Under the pieces are notes generated by a model. It saw nothing but the letters and a program-made list of their open reading frames with translations. It had not been told where the DNA came from and searched no databases. Source: Ascarosepion bandense (lineage: Eukaryota > Mollusca > Cephalopoda > Sepiida > Sepiidae). From it: a stretch of DNA of 64,000 nucleotides. This document shows, piece after piece, positions 11,546 through 22,462 of the stretch. How positions within the stretch are numbered: the stretch's first letter is position 1; each line of letters opens with the position of its first letter. Where the stretch lies: contig JBBBDQ010001275.1 in the NCBI GenBank assembly GCA_037127315.1, positions 2,436,001 to 2,500,000 on the forward strand, read 5' to 3'. Position numbers and translations under genes: made by a program.

Positions 11546-11935
11546 AAAGGCAAGATGTTTGTGTGTGTGTCTGTTTATCTGCCTGTATATCTGTATTTTT
11601 TTCAGCCCTTTTATTTTAGTTTTTGCTTTGGGTTTGGCTCTAAGTAGGTATAATTGTAGTTCTTAGCCTCAGCCATGATACCATTTACTCAGAGGACTTA
11701 TTTAGCCTTCAAAATTCAATTTACAATGAAAAAATGTATTTGATATCGATACCAGGAAATCAAAATTTGACTTACATCCATTGATTTTTCTTTCAGTCTA
11801 CGGTTTTGCTTTAACTGGAAACAACTATTGCTTTTTAGTCTTTCATGCCAACATCCAAAGAGTCTGAGCTCCAGGACCATGGATTAGTTTTAAAGCTTTC
11901 ATTACACCTGAGCAACACTGGGCTATACTGCTTGT
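11213..11935 (+). mobile_element. Helitron-like non-autonomous element, copy 1
   Basis: It starts with TCTAAACTTATTTATAA after an A and ends near GGGCTATACTGCTTGT followed by T. This corresponds to TC...CTRRT ends inserted between A and T. A GC-rich segment ACCTGAGCAACACTGGGC sits about 12 nt from the end, where Helitrons carry a short hairpin. The 5' 300 bp match the copy at 47055 closely (AACTTTGTCTGTGTG, CTTGAAAATTTACACAG, GTGAGTGTTCTTAGCTAGG). It has an internal (TA)n at 11517-11543. No Rep/helicase coding region is present. The classification is structural and not proven. Confidence 0.6.
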
Positions 11936-12641
11936 TTGATATAAGGGGCACATTCTAATAGAGGCCCACTTACCATTGGGCAAGCTTACACCCTGTCAGC
12001 TACTGCACATCTATCTCATTCATGCAACACTTATCTGCTCATATATGTTTCTAACATTTTATTCCAAGCAAGGCAATAAAGCCACTGTCATTTTCATGCT
12101 GATAAAATGATGATATTCACACTTAATGAAATGACGACTGTAACACGTATATAAAAGGTACACAACATTTTTTTTATTCACTTCTTGGTGACATGGTTTG
12201 GGTCAGGGCATAAGCACAAATCAACCCAGCCAGAGGCAGTGAACTCATCAACCATTGTCTCATCAACCATTCTCACTGGGCTTCTCGCATCTGTTTTCTG
12301 ATCTCAATCACTGCACAAAAGACTTCTTTGTACTCTGCTAATTTGTCTCTTGTATAAGCAACTTTCGTTAAAGCTCTGTCATCTTTTAAGCACATCATTT
12401 ACAAAACATTTTGAGGTTCACATCATCCAATCTCAGCTACCAAAACACAAAACATAATTACATTCCCTCAATGCAATGACATTTATTTTACTATAAACAC
12501 GCTTCTGTCCCCACATCCCCTTACCTGGGATTCTTTCTTTTCAAAACAATTCTCTTTTGCTAGCCAGTTTGCATATTTTTGCTGTTTCAGGAAAACACAT
12601 TTCTGTGTGAAATTACACACCAGGTCAGATAATATATAACA
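11936..12641. other. No gene; LINE 3'-end fragment near 12055-12095
   Basis: ATTCCAAGCAAGGCAATAAAGCCACT at about 12060-12085 is the terminal block of the LINE family described at 12642, read on the minus strand. The remainder shows nothing recognisable. Confidence 0.5.
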
Positions 12642-12960
12642 CTAGGGATTACTATGTATTGGAGAATGATGGAGAAAAAAAAGACTTTTAAGGAAAGAGA
12701 ACATTAAAAGAACAAGAATTAAAAAGATAATGATCAACACTGCATTTACATTTTTGAAGATCAATTTGACAGGAAAGCAAGAAGCCAGAAGAGAATTCCA
12801 CAGTTGAAAAGAGCAAGAAAAAAAAAACAATTAACATAGAAGTTAGAGTTACATCTAGCCATTTCAACTACAAAGTGATGAGACCTTGCTGCCAATTCAG
12901 TTCTACTTTAAATTCATAGAATCTCACTTGGTCTCTGGTCACCTCAACCTTTCTTGTTCT
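12642..12960 (-). pseudogene. LINE (Jockey/CR1-like) ORF2 C-terminal fragment, copy A
   Basis: On the minus strand the sequence encodes a decayed LINE C-terminus: a block before LWNSLLASCFPVK, then a short hydrophobic run and frame decay. The residues WNSLxAxCFP close the reverse-transcriptase protein of several invertebrate LINE families. A second, better preserved copy lies at 13194. The nucleotide segment also matches 29740-29890, 27900-28000 and 58440-58560. Confidence 0.6.
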
Positions 12961-13193
12961 CCTGGTATTATGTCCAATTATGCTGAAAAGTGGATTTAGC
13001 AGAGTACAATCTTCTATCCACTAAAAAAATTATGCAGAGGAACCTCTTGGACAGTCATTTCAGAAATGTTTATTTGGGAGTTATGAGTCCTGAGGGTGAT
13101 CTTATTATATATATAGTTATTTTACTTATGCAAGGCAAAAGTAAAAAGAAATTTCATTTTGATTCTAAGTAGGGTGCACAGATGCTATTAATA

Positions 13194-13530
13194 TTACTTT
13201 TTGATTGGGAAGCAAGATGCTGGAAGAGACTTCCAAAACCGAAAGAATAAACTGTTCGTATAGAACTTACAATTACATCTCGTCATTTCAACTGTAAAAT
13301 GATGAGACCTTGTTGTCAATTTAGTACTGTGCTTAAATTCATAAAGTCTTACTCCCATAGAGTAAAGTTCATTATAACAATTACCATGAAAATATTTATA
13401 GAAAAGGCACAGGGGCTCTACATTGCAGCAGTGGGAAATTAACTGAAACTGAGATGTCAGGTCAGAATCAATAATTGTGCCGATTCTTTGGATTTTATTA
13501 AGAATATAAAAGTTCCGCAACTTCAAATGA
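13194..13530 (-). pseudogene. LINE (Jockey/CR1-like) ORF2 C-terminal fragment, copy B
   Basis: The minus strand is open for 110 codons. It shows the C-terminal signature of a non-LTR retrotransposon polymerase: SHCCNVEPLCLFYKYFHGNC, then SHHFTVEMTRCNCKFYTNS, then FWKSLPASCFP. In family members this corresponds to a SxxHRRNVASLxLFYRYxxGxC / WNSLPxxCFP arrangement after the reverse-transcriptase domain. The catalytic domain is absent here, as expected for a 5'-truncated insertion. It sits beside copy A in the same orientation and beside an RTE 3' end at 13570. I am confident of the LINE assignment, less so of the clade. Confidence 0.72.
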
Positions 13531-13569
13531 GTGCATGTGTTAACAGCAACACGGATTGCCCTAATGTTG

Positions 13570-13795
13570 TGATTTTCTTCTCTTATATGTCATGTCTTTC
13601 AGGATATGGATGATCATGGCTCTCTACAATTTCCTTATCCTTTCTCTAAGCAAGTGTTTGTTCACTTACTAACCTTCCTTCTCCCTGTTCTTCCATCAAC
13701 TTGTACAAGCTCATTAGGTAGGTTACTTCTCGTTTCCCTTTGTCCCTTTTGCATGAAACATGTCTTCTGAGTGTCGAATTTCTACATGACGACTT
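13570..13795 (-). pseudogene. RTE-like LINE 3' end, decayed
   Basis: Read on the minus strand, GTAGAGAGCCATGATCATCC, then CATATCCTGAAAGACATG, then ACATATAAGAGAAGAA is a diverged version of the 3' end of the RTE LINE. That end encodes ...RDRETWRSMI..VLKG..T, then stop and a GAA tail. Copies preserving the frame are at 33263, 53816 and 59087. Only the last 60-70 codons are recognisable. Confidence 0.65.
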
Positions 13796-13980
13796 TTCTC
13801 AATGGGTTCACAGAAATTTCATCTATCTTTTTCTGATTGTAAGTACAAGTCTCATTTTTGTTTACATTTTCCTTAAAGCTTCCTAATCACTCCCATGCTC
13901 TGTCCATGTTATTCTTAGTGTAGGGAGGCTGAAGGTGATTATCTCCCTTTTTATTGGATAAATTTACTGATATCCTATAG

Positions 13981-14601
13981 CAGAGGTTCCTAATTTTTTT
14001 GGTCTTTTGTACCCATTAACAGTTTTATAGATTCCTATGTACCTCAAAAACCTCAGGATAAAAAAGAAAAACAATAAAATTGAAATTTTGATATTTTATC
14101 ATGAAGTCTTTTTGAATAGAGTCAAGTACTTATAATCACAGGTAATTTATAAAACAGTTTGATCCTTCATAAATGTTTTTTTTAATTATGTATAATGATC
14201 ACTACTAAGTAAAACTATTCACAACTATATACTAATAACCAAAACTAAGCAATACTAATGAAATGAATGGACTTGTTTATTTTTCAACAAGCTCATTTAT
14301 TTGAGAGAAAACTTTAGCAATGGCATGACAAAGATTGTGCTCAGGAGTTTTAAGTTTTAATTTGTATACATGTCCAATATGTGATCTTTCAGATCTGTTG
14401 AAAGTACAGATTGTGGTAGTGGGAAGTTTCATAATAGTGAAAATTCACCCAACTCTTGATCTAGCTTAAATAAAGTTTCACTTACTAAAATGAGGAAATA
14501 GAAAAAAAATACATTGTGCAATCTAGGCAAAGATTACATCATGTATTGTACAGTAGTTGACATTCTCTTGGGGTATGTGTACCCCAGTTTGGGAACCTCT
14601 G
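13981..14601. mobile_element. Non-autonomous hAT-like element (621 bp)
   Basis: The terminal inverted repeats are CAGAGGTTCC (left) and GGGAACCTCTG (right), a typical hAT sequence type. The 8-bp flanks TCCTATAG (13973-13980) and TTCTATAG (14602-14609) differ at one base, fitting the 8-bp target duplication known for hAT elements. No transposase frame is inside, so it would depend on another hAT. The right end carries a GGGGTA/TACCCC hairpin at about 14570-14585. Confidence 0.78.
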
Positions 14602-14728
14602 TTCTATAGTGTCATGAGTATTGGGGTATGTGTACCCCAGTTTGGGAGCCCTGTTCTATAAAGTCATGAGTATTGGGGTATGTGTGCCCCAGTTTGGGAA
14701 CCCCTGTTCTATAGAGTCACGAGTATTA
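14570..14728. repeat. Three 53-bp tandem copies of the hAT right end plus target site
   Basis: Each unit holds GGGGTATGTGTACCCC, CAGTTTGGGA, the terminal repeat CTCTG or equivalent, TTCTATA and TCATGAGTATT. The first unit is the true end of the element at 14601. The next two repeat the end together with flanking target sequence. Confidence 0.85.
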
Positions 14729-14987
14729 CAGTACAGTTCATTGGTGAGAATAGTTTGGTTTCTGCTTAGAATTTGAAAGAGACAGATGTCGTAGCCAGTG
14801 TCAGTTTGGTGAACAAAAAAAAATGTCATTCATCCTAAATAAAAACGTAAAAGATACCACCATGATTGGGCTGTGTCCCTCCTTTCAGATAGCAAATAAA
14901 ATCTTTTTTATTCTTCCTTCACACACTGCTTGTATTTTTTCATATATGCTTTCAATTGCTATAAGTAGGGCTAATTAGAATGGAATC

Positions 14988-15033
<46 letters not shown>

Positions 15034-16150
15034 CTGAATTTATTTGTTTGAACATTATTTTTCATATTTCAGTGGATAGTCCATTTTTCTATAATTAAAC
15101 AGTACATTTGTTGTGGTGGACATGTTACTTGATTAAATTATGCAGGGGAAAAAAATGTTGATAAATAGACTGCATGATAGATTAAAAATTTCCACTCACA
15201 TTAAAATTTTAAAATTCAACACACACAGAATAAGAACAATATAAGAAACAACAATAAATCTATTTGGATAACAAACAATAATAATTTTATATATCATAAG
15301 ACATACAAAGCAGTTTGTATTGATTGAGATTTATGAGTGAAAAGGTATTGTTTGTAAATCAATAAACTTGTATAAGTAAAAATTATACAGTTTGTGTCGT
15401 ACAATTTCTGGAATGTAAATTGTAAGAGTTTACTTACAAAGTTGTCTTTCTTTGACTGTAATTATTTTGTCAGAGATTAAATAAAAATGTTTTATGGAAT
15501 GCTGGATGAAAATTTGTTTTATTATTGAGAATTTCAACTGTGTAGTTAATGAAATCCAGCAAAAGAAAATGTTCTATAGATTCTGGATAAATGAAAGTTC
15601 TGTGGTTGAGAATTTCCACAGTGTGGTGAATGAATCCAGTGAATCATAAGTGAGTGAATTGGAGTTTGTTTTATGTTAAGATATTTTAACTTTGCAACTT
15701 CAAAAGTGTAGTGACATGAAGTTGGCACTTAATTGTCCGTCATGCAACTCACTGGGGAAAATGTGCCTGTGCATCATATTTATTAAATTCTTGGTCACGT
15801 GATCAGATCAAAAACACGTTTCAAGATCTTGGTGGTCTTTTGGGTTTGAACACTTGTGCATAAATTTTGTTACAACTTTTGACCAGTCAGAAACGATTGT
15901 TATAAGACTTGAGTCCGGAGCCTGCATTGTGATTAACTTGCATAAAAATCTATAACACATAAAAATATACAGTAGAAATGTTTTAATATTTGCTGTCCAA
16001 TGCGGATATAATTAACTCACAGTAATATGGTCATTGTTTCTGATCCACTGGCATGCTGAAGTTCAACTCTATGCATTTATATATATCCACTAGCCTGAAT
16101 ATTCAAAAATCTTGTTAGGAATTTGGTTAAAGATTTTTTTTTCATTAGTG
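14729..16150. other. No gene; (TA)n at about 14990-15029
   Basis: AT-rich sequence. A short direct repeat (GAGAATTTCAACTGTGTAG versus GAGAATTTCCACAGTGTGG, about 15525 and 15608) is the only structure apart from the TA tract. Confidence 0.4.
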
Positions 16151-16173
16151 GGCAAAGATTAGTATAAAAAACT

Positions 16174-16410
16174 TTAGCATCTTTGTAGTGAAAAACACAT
16201 TGATTTATAATTTCTTGCAAAAATCAAATAACTGTTGAATCTTCTACACTTAGGGTTATCATAATGTATCCACTTTTCATTGCCAGTCCCTATATGATGC
16301 AAAGCACCTTTCCTTTTCTGCTGTTGAAACAGGTGCTCATATGTGACTAGATGCTGTTCGACATCTCTCAGCTTCAACTTGTACGGCACCCAATGTCTAC
16401 AATAACTACA
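16174..16410 (-). pseudogene. mariner-type transposase fragment
   Basis: The minus strand encodes about 70 residues resembling the middle of mariner transposases: WVPYKLKLRDVEQ at the N-terminal side, then QQQKRKGALHHIGTGNEKWIHYDNPK. In the family this last block reads TGDEKWIxYDNPKR and contains the first aspartate of the catalytic D,D34D triad. Here it is GNEKWI, an Asp-to-Asn change, so the copy would be inactive even if complete. The reading frame decays after FNSY. Neither the helix-turn-helix region nor terminal repeats are recognisable in the flanks. Confidence 0.82.
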
Positions 16411-17504
16411 GATTCTTACAAAAAATTCATGATATATGCAGAATCAAAACTTCAAAGACTCATTTTGTTATGATAACTCATATTAGTAATATTTGGTGTG
16501 AGGAATTATATTTAATCTTTTGTTATATACTGCTGCTGGAAAACAACAAGGAACATGTATATATAACAATATAATCTTATATTTTTATTCTTTGTTGGTA
16601 ATGCTTGTGTGAAGCAGGATGGCTGCCGGAAAGAGTCACATACAAAGGAGCAGCCAAGAGTTGTTAGCCAGTCTCTGTCACTTCAACCAAAAATTTGAGA
16701 CTTTTATATCGTCTTAAAATTCCTATGAGATGCGTGTTTTTTCCCGTCGCATTTTGTCGACTTTTATCTACAGCTGGATGTAATTGTCAACCACATCCTT
16801 GCCGACTCATCACCTTTTGAGCCAATTGTTGCTTTTGTTGACCTTACCTAGAGCTGGATGTACCTGTCAATGACAACCTTGCCAGACCATTGCCTTTTGT
16901 GATGTACCTGTTAAATACTTCCACCATTCAAGGTAATCTATTACACTTTTCCAACTCACCAATATGAGCATTAATGTGTCCGTTAATACACTAACATTGA
17001 ATATACAGAAAGGAAAGATGAGATAAACACCTGTAAACAATTAAAATATTTAATAAGTACGCATTAATTACACAAAAATGTTACAATAATCCACATGTGT
17101 TCCAAAACAGATAAATGTATGCATTGCTCCAAGAACAAGCATGTCTGACTGAGGTACAAAAACAAGGTAAAAGATAAGTTTTACTTTCGCTGACTATTCT
17201 GCCAAAGTGAAATAAAGAATCTCAGCAAAATGGAAAACCAAAGGATTCTTTTCCACTCAAAAATCAGAGAACAAAATATCTGTTCTCCACATGTGGATTC
17301 CTGAAAATTGGGAAGGTTATTAACTGTTCAACAAAAGAACACAAAAAAAACAAGATATCTTTTTTTAAAAGGGGATGAACTCATACGCGTCTTATGGACA
17401 TGTTATGTCCAATACCACAATCCCAATCAAAGGGAAAACAACTGTTGAGGCCAAATATCTTGTTTAATAATATTGTTTCTTGAATTTAAAAACACATTTT
17501 ATAA
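16411..17504. other. No gene; possible dispersed repeat at 16740-16920
   Basis: Two related segments (CTACAGCTGGATGTAATTGTCAACC and CTAGAGCTGGATGTACCTGTCAA) lie about 105 bp apart and resemble a common invertebrate dispersed repeat. The remainder has no recognisable feature. Confidence 0.4.
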
Positions 17505-20500
17505 TATGCACCAAAGGTTAGAGAAAAGTTACAATTGTAACCGATATGCAACAGAGGGTTAGAGAAAGGTTACAATTGTAACCGATATGCAACAGAGGGT
17601 TAGAGAAAGGTTACAATTGTAACCGATATGCAACAGAGGGTTAGAGAAAGGTTACAATTGTAACCGATATGGAACAAAGGTTAGAGAAAGGTTACAATTG
17701 TAACCAATATGCAACAGAGGTTAGAGAAAGGTTACAATTGTAACATATATGCAACAATGGTTAGAGAAAGGTTACAATTGTAACCAATATGCAACAATGG
17801 TTAGAGAAAGGTTACAATTGTAACCAATATGCAACAATGGTTAGAGAATGGTTACAATTGTAACCAATATGCAACAATGGTTAGAGAAAGGTTACAAATT
17901 GTAACCAAATGCAACAAGGTTGAGAAAGGTTAACCAATTGTAACCAATATGCAACAATGGTTAAGAGAAAGGGTTAGCAATTGTAACCAATATTGCAACA
18001 ATGGTTAGAAAGGTTACCAATTGTAACCAATATGCAACAAAGGTTAGAGAAAGGTTACAATTGTAACCAATATGCAACAATTGGTTAGAAAGGTTACCAA
18101 TTGTAACCAATATGCAACAGAGGGTTAGAGAAAGGTTACAATTGTAACCTAAACCAGAAGGGTTATAGAAAGGAGCAATTGTGAAACCGGATTATGCAAC
18201 AGAAAGGGTTAGAATTGGTTACAATTGTAACCAATATGCAACAAAGGTTAGAGAAAGGTTACAATTGTAACCAATATGCAACAAAAGTTAGAGAAAGGTT
18301 ACAATTGTAACCAATATGCAACAGAGGTTAGAGAAAGGTTACAATTGTAACCAATATGCAACAGAGGTTAGAGAAAGGTTACAATTGTAACATATATGCA
18401 ACAGAGGTTAGAGAAAGGTTACAATTGTAACCAATATGCAACAAAGGTTAGAGAAAGGTTACAATTGTAACCGATATGCAACAGAGGGTTAGAGAAAGGT
18501 TACAATTGTAACCAATATGCAACAAAGGTTAGAGAAAGGTTACAATTGTAACCAATATGCAACAAAGGTTAGAGAAAGGTTACAATTGTAACCAATACGC
18601 AACAATGGTTAGAGAAGGTTACAATTGTAACCAATATGCAACAATGGTTAGAGAAAGGTTACAATTGTAACCTATATGCAACAGAGGGTTAGAGAAAGGT
18701 TACAATTGTAACCGATATGCAACAGAGGGTTAGAGAAAGGTTACAATTGTAACCAATATGCAACAGAGGTTAGAGAAAGGTTACAATTGTAACCAATACA
18801 ACAGAGGTTAGAAAGGTTACAATTGTAACCAATATGCAACAGAGGTTAGAGAAAGGTTACAATTGTAACCAATATGCAACAATAGAGAAAGGTTACAATT
18901 GTAACCAATATGCAACAGAGGTTAGAGAAAGGTTACAATTGTAACCGATATGCAACAGAGGGTTAGAGAAAGGTTACAATTGTAACCGATATGCAACAGA
19001 GGGGTTAGAGAAAGGTTACAATTGTAACCAATATGCAACAAAGGTTAGAAAGGTTGCAATTGTAACCGATATGCAACAATGGTTAGAGAAAGGTTACAAT
19101 TGTAACCGATATGCAACAATGGTTAGAAAGGTTACAATTGTAACCGATATACAACAATGGTTAGAGAAGGTTACAATTGTAACCGATATGCAACAGAGGG
19201 TTAGAGAAAGGTTACAATTGTAACCGATATGCAACAGAGGGTTAGAGAAGGTTACAATTGTAACCGATATGCAACAGAGGTTAGAAAGGTTACAATTGTA
19301 ACCGATATGCAACAGAGGGTTAGAGAAAGGTTACAATTGTAACCGATATGCAACAGAGGGTTAGAAGGTTACAATTGTAACCGATATGCAACAGAGGGTT
19401 AGAGAAAGGTTACAATTGTAACCGATATGCAACAGAGGGTTAGAGAAAGGTTACAATTGTAACCGATATGCAACAGAGGGTTAGAGAAAGGTTACAATTG
19501 TAACCGATATGCAACAGAGGGTTAGAGAAAGGTTACAATTGTAACCGATATGCAACAGAGGGTTAAGAAAGGTTACAATTGTAACCGATATGCAACAGAG
19601 GGTTGAGAGAAAGGTTACAATTGTAACCGATATGCAACAGAGGGTTAGAGAAAGGTTACAATTGTAACCAATATGCAACAAAAGGTTAGAGAAAGGTAAC
19701 AATTGTAACCAATATGCAACAAAGGTTAAGAAAGGTTACAATTGTAACCAATATGCAACAAGGTTAGAGAAAGGTTACAATTGTAACCGATATGCAACAG
19801 AGGGTTAGAGAAAGGTTACAATTGTAACCGATATGCAACAGGGTTAGAGAAAGGTTACAATTGTAACCGATATGCAACAGAGGGTTAGAGAAAGGTTACA
19901 ATTGTAACCGATATGCAACAGAGGTTAGAGAAAGGGAAGGTTACAATTGTAACCGATATGCAACTCAGAGGGTTAGAGAAAGGTTACAATTGTAACCGAT
20001 ATGCAACAGAGGGTTAGAGAAAGGTTACAATTGTAACCAATATGCAACAAAGGTTAGAGAAAGGTAACAATTGTAACCAATATGCAACAAAGGTTAGAGA
20101 AAGGTTACAATTGTAACCAATATGCAACAAAGGTTAGAGAAAGGTTACAATTGTAACCAATATCAGCAGAGGTTAGAAAGGTTACAATTGTAACCAATAT
20201 GCAACAATGGTTAGAGAAGGTTACAATTGTAACCAATATACAACAAGGTTAAGAAAGGTTACAATTGTAACCAATATACAACAAGGTTAGAGAAAGGTTA
20301 CAATTGTAACCAATATGCAACAATGGTTAGAGAAAGGTTACGGTGTAACCAAATAATACAACAGGGTTAGAAAGGTTACAATTGTAGCCAATATGCAACA
20401 GAGGTTAGAGAAAGGTAACAATTTAACCAATATGCAACAATGGTTAGAGAAAGGTTACAATTGTAACCAATATGCAACAGAGGTTAGAGAAAGGTAACAA

Positions 20501-21279
20501 TTGTAACCAATATGCAACAATGGTTAGAGAAAGGTTACAATTGTAACCAATATGCAACAGAGGTTAGAGAAAGGTAACAATTGTAGCAAATATGCAACAA
20601 TGGTTAGAGAAAGGTTACAATTGTAACCAATATGCAACAATGGTTAGAGAAAGGTTACAATTGTAACCAATATGCAACAAGGTTAGAAAGGTTACAATTG
20701 TAGCTTAATACATAATGGTTAGAGAAAGGTTACAATTGTAACCAATATGCAACAATGGTTAGAGAAAGGTTACAATTGTAACCAATATGCAACAAAGGTT
20801 AGAGAAAGGTTACAATTGTAACCAATATGCAACAAAGGTTAGAGAAAGGTTACAATTGTAACCAATATGCAACAGAGGTTAGAGAAAGGTAACAATTGTA
20901 ACCAATATGCAACAATGGTTGAGGAAAAGGTTACAATTGTAACCAATATGCAACAGAGGTTAGAGAAGGTAACAATTGTAACCAATATGCAACAAAGGTT
21001 AGAGAAAGGTTACAATTGTAACCAATATGCAACAAGGTTAGAGAAAGGTTACAATTGTAACCAATATGCAACAGAGGTTAGAGAAAGGTAACAGTGGAAC
21101 CAATATACAGCAGAGGTTAGAGAAAGGTTACAATTGTAACCAATATGCAACAGAGGTTAGAGAAAGGTTACAATTGTAACCAATATGCAACAAGAGGTTA
21201 GAGAAAGGTTACAATTGTAACCAATATGCAACAAAGGTTAGAAAGGTTACAATTGTAACATATATGCAACAAAGGGTTA
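17505..21279. repeat. Satellite-like array, unit about 40-41 bp, about 90 copies, each with a 16-bp palindrome
   Basis: The unit is GGTTAGAGAAA followed by GGTTACAATTGTAACC and then CGATATGCAACAGAG or CAATATGCAACAAT. The central 16 bp is a perfect self-complementary palindrome. Two unit types can be told apart: CGATATGCAACAGAGGG (41 bp) and CAATATGCAACAAWGG (40 bp). They form blocks: the first type at 17535-17680 and most of 18930-20030, the second at most of 17690-18700 and 20035-21279. A stretch at about 17890-18200 has many small indels. Frames on either strand (Tyr-Asn-Cys-Asn repeats) are a by-product. Confidence 0.96.
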
Positions 21280-21418
21280 ACATCTGTGTATAGCATTAGT
21301 GTGGTTGGATACAATCAAGGAGGAACATCCGGGTGCATTTTTGCTTTATTCTGAGGTGCCCATATGTCTATCATCCAAGAGAGTGATTGGTGATTCCCTA
21401 TTATAAGTAGACTATTGC

Positions 21419-21722
21419 AGGATGTGCGGCATGGTGCAGTGGATATTGGCTCAGAACAAGAAATCGGAGAGCCGAGTTCAAATTCCAGTTGAATTCCCTG
21501 CATTCACTTACATGCAAATACCCTTGGAAAAGGTATTAATCTGTCTCTTCGTTTCAGTTATGGATTAAATAACAGGACAGATTGGGTTCTATAGCCTTGG
21601 CTGGCAACCAGTCTACTGCAAAAAGCAATGGCAACCTACTGCAGGATCATCTTCTGCCCAGTCAGTCATATCTCTTTTGAGACCTGATCACCCAAGCATG
21701 TATTATGCATAACTGATTGCAG
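21419..21722 (+). repeat. tRNA-headed SINE, full length
   Basis: The head is GGATGTGCGGCATGGTGCAGTGG and the B-box-like part GAGTTCAAATTCC. The body and hairpin follow, and the tail ends at ATGCATAACTGATTGC. Confidence 0.87.
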
Positions 21723-22124
21723 AGGTAAAAGGGATTTCTGTTGAGGTACATTGTGTTATACTAACAGTTGTGACAGGAGAAAGAAACAACAAAAAATATC
21801 AAGAAGCCAGTGTGGAGGGAAGAAACGTTCAATCTGAAATTTTGTTCCAAACGAGAATTACTAATTTCTTTCGACCTCAATGTCAAAATCAACATTTTAA
21901 TGTGCTGCAAGAAAATGGTGTTTGAAGGTTGAATAAAAAAGTATATAGTATCAAATATTTTTTATTTCGTATTTATTTATTCAACTAAAATACAATGGAT
22001 CTCAGCATACATCCTATCTTCCTGACTTTCTTTTTTTTGTTTTGTTCTTATTTATACTTTAATAAAAGCATTAACCATTTTAACCCCAAAAAATTAACAA
22101 ATCATAATTTAACTCTGGAAATGA
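21723..22124. other. No recognisable features
   Basis: AT-rich sequence with a T-rich tract near 22025. No element recognised. Confidence 0.35.
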
Positions 22125-22320
22125 TTCCTCCTTCTTTTATGTGCCATGTCCCCTCAAGACGTAAACAATCATGGCACTCTACATCTTCCTGTCACTTGTA
22201 GCTTTTAATAAGTTTTGTCTTGTTATTTCTCCCAAGCCCTGTTCTGCCATCCATTTGCTCAAGCCCATCAAGTATGTCATGTCCTGTTCCCCCTTGTTCT
22301 GCTTTCAAACATAAATGTAA
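22125..22320 (-). pseudogene. RTE-like LINE 3' end, decayed
   Basis: The plus strand reads TTCTTTTATGTGCCATGTCC, CTCAAGACGTAAACAATCATGG and CACTCTACATCTTCCTGTCAC. This is the reverse complement of the RTE 3' end (compare the intact minus copy starting at 53816). It continues through a CCATCCATTTGCTCAAGCCC block corresponding to the IRWM segment. The frame is broken. It ends with the GAA-type tail to the left. Confidence 0.72.
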
Positions 22321-22435
22321 TTTCAAAACAACAAAATGTCATTCTTCTCATTAAATATATTGTAATAGAAATAGGAAAAAATCAAAATCCGTGTGCCAAA
22401 ACTATTTAAGTTCAATTGTAGTCGTAAAAACAGTC

Positions 22436-22462
22436 TCACAGTCAGTCAGTCAGTCAGTCTCT
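22436..22462. repeat. (CAGT)n microsatellite
   Basis: About six CAGT repeats. The same motif ends the tRNA-SINE family, so it may be a SINE-tail remnant. Confidence 0.75.

Noticed and set aside
19094..21091. Repeated frames with YNCN or CCISVTIVTF modules
   Set aside because: By-products of the 40-bp array in units that keep frame for a few repeats.
17505..21279. Possible CRISPR array (regular short repeats)
   Set aside because: There are no unique spacers: repeat and linker recur together, and the setting is an animal genome. It is a tandem satellite.
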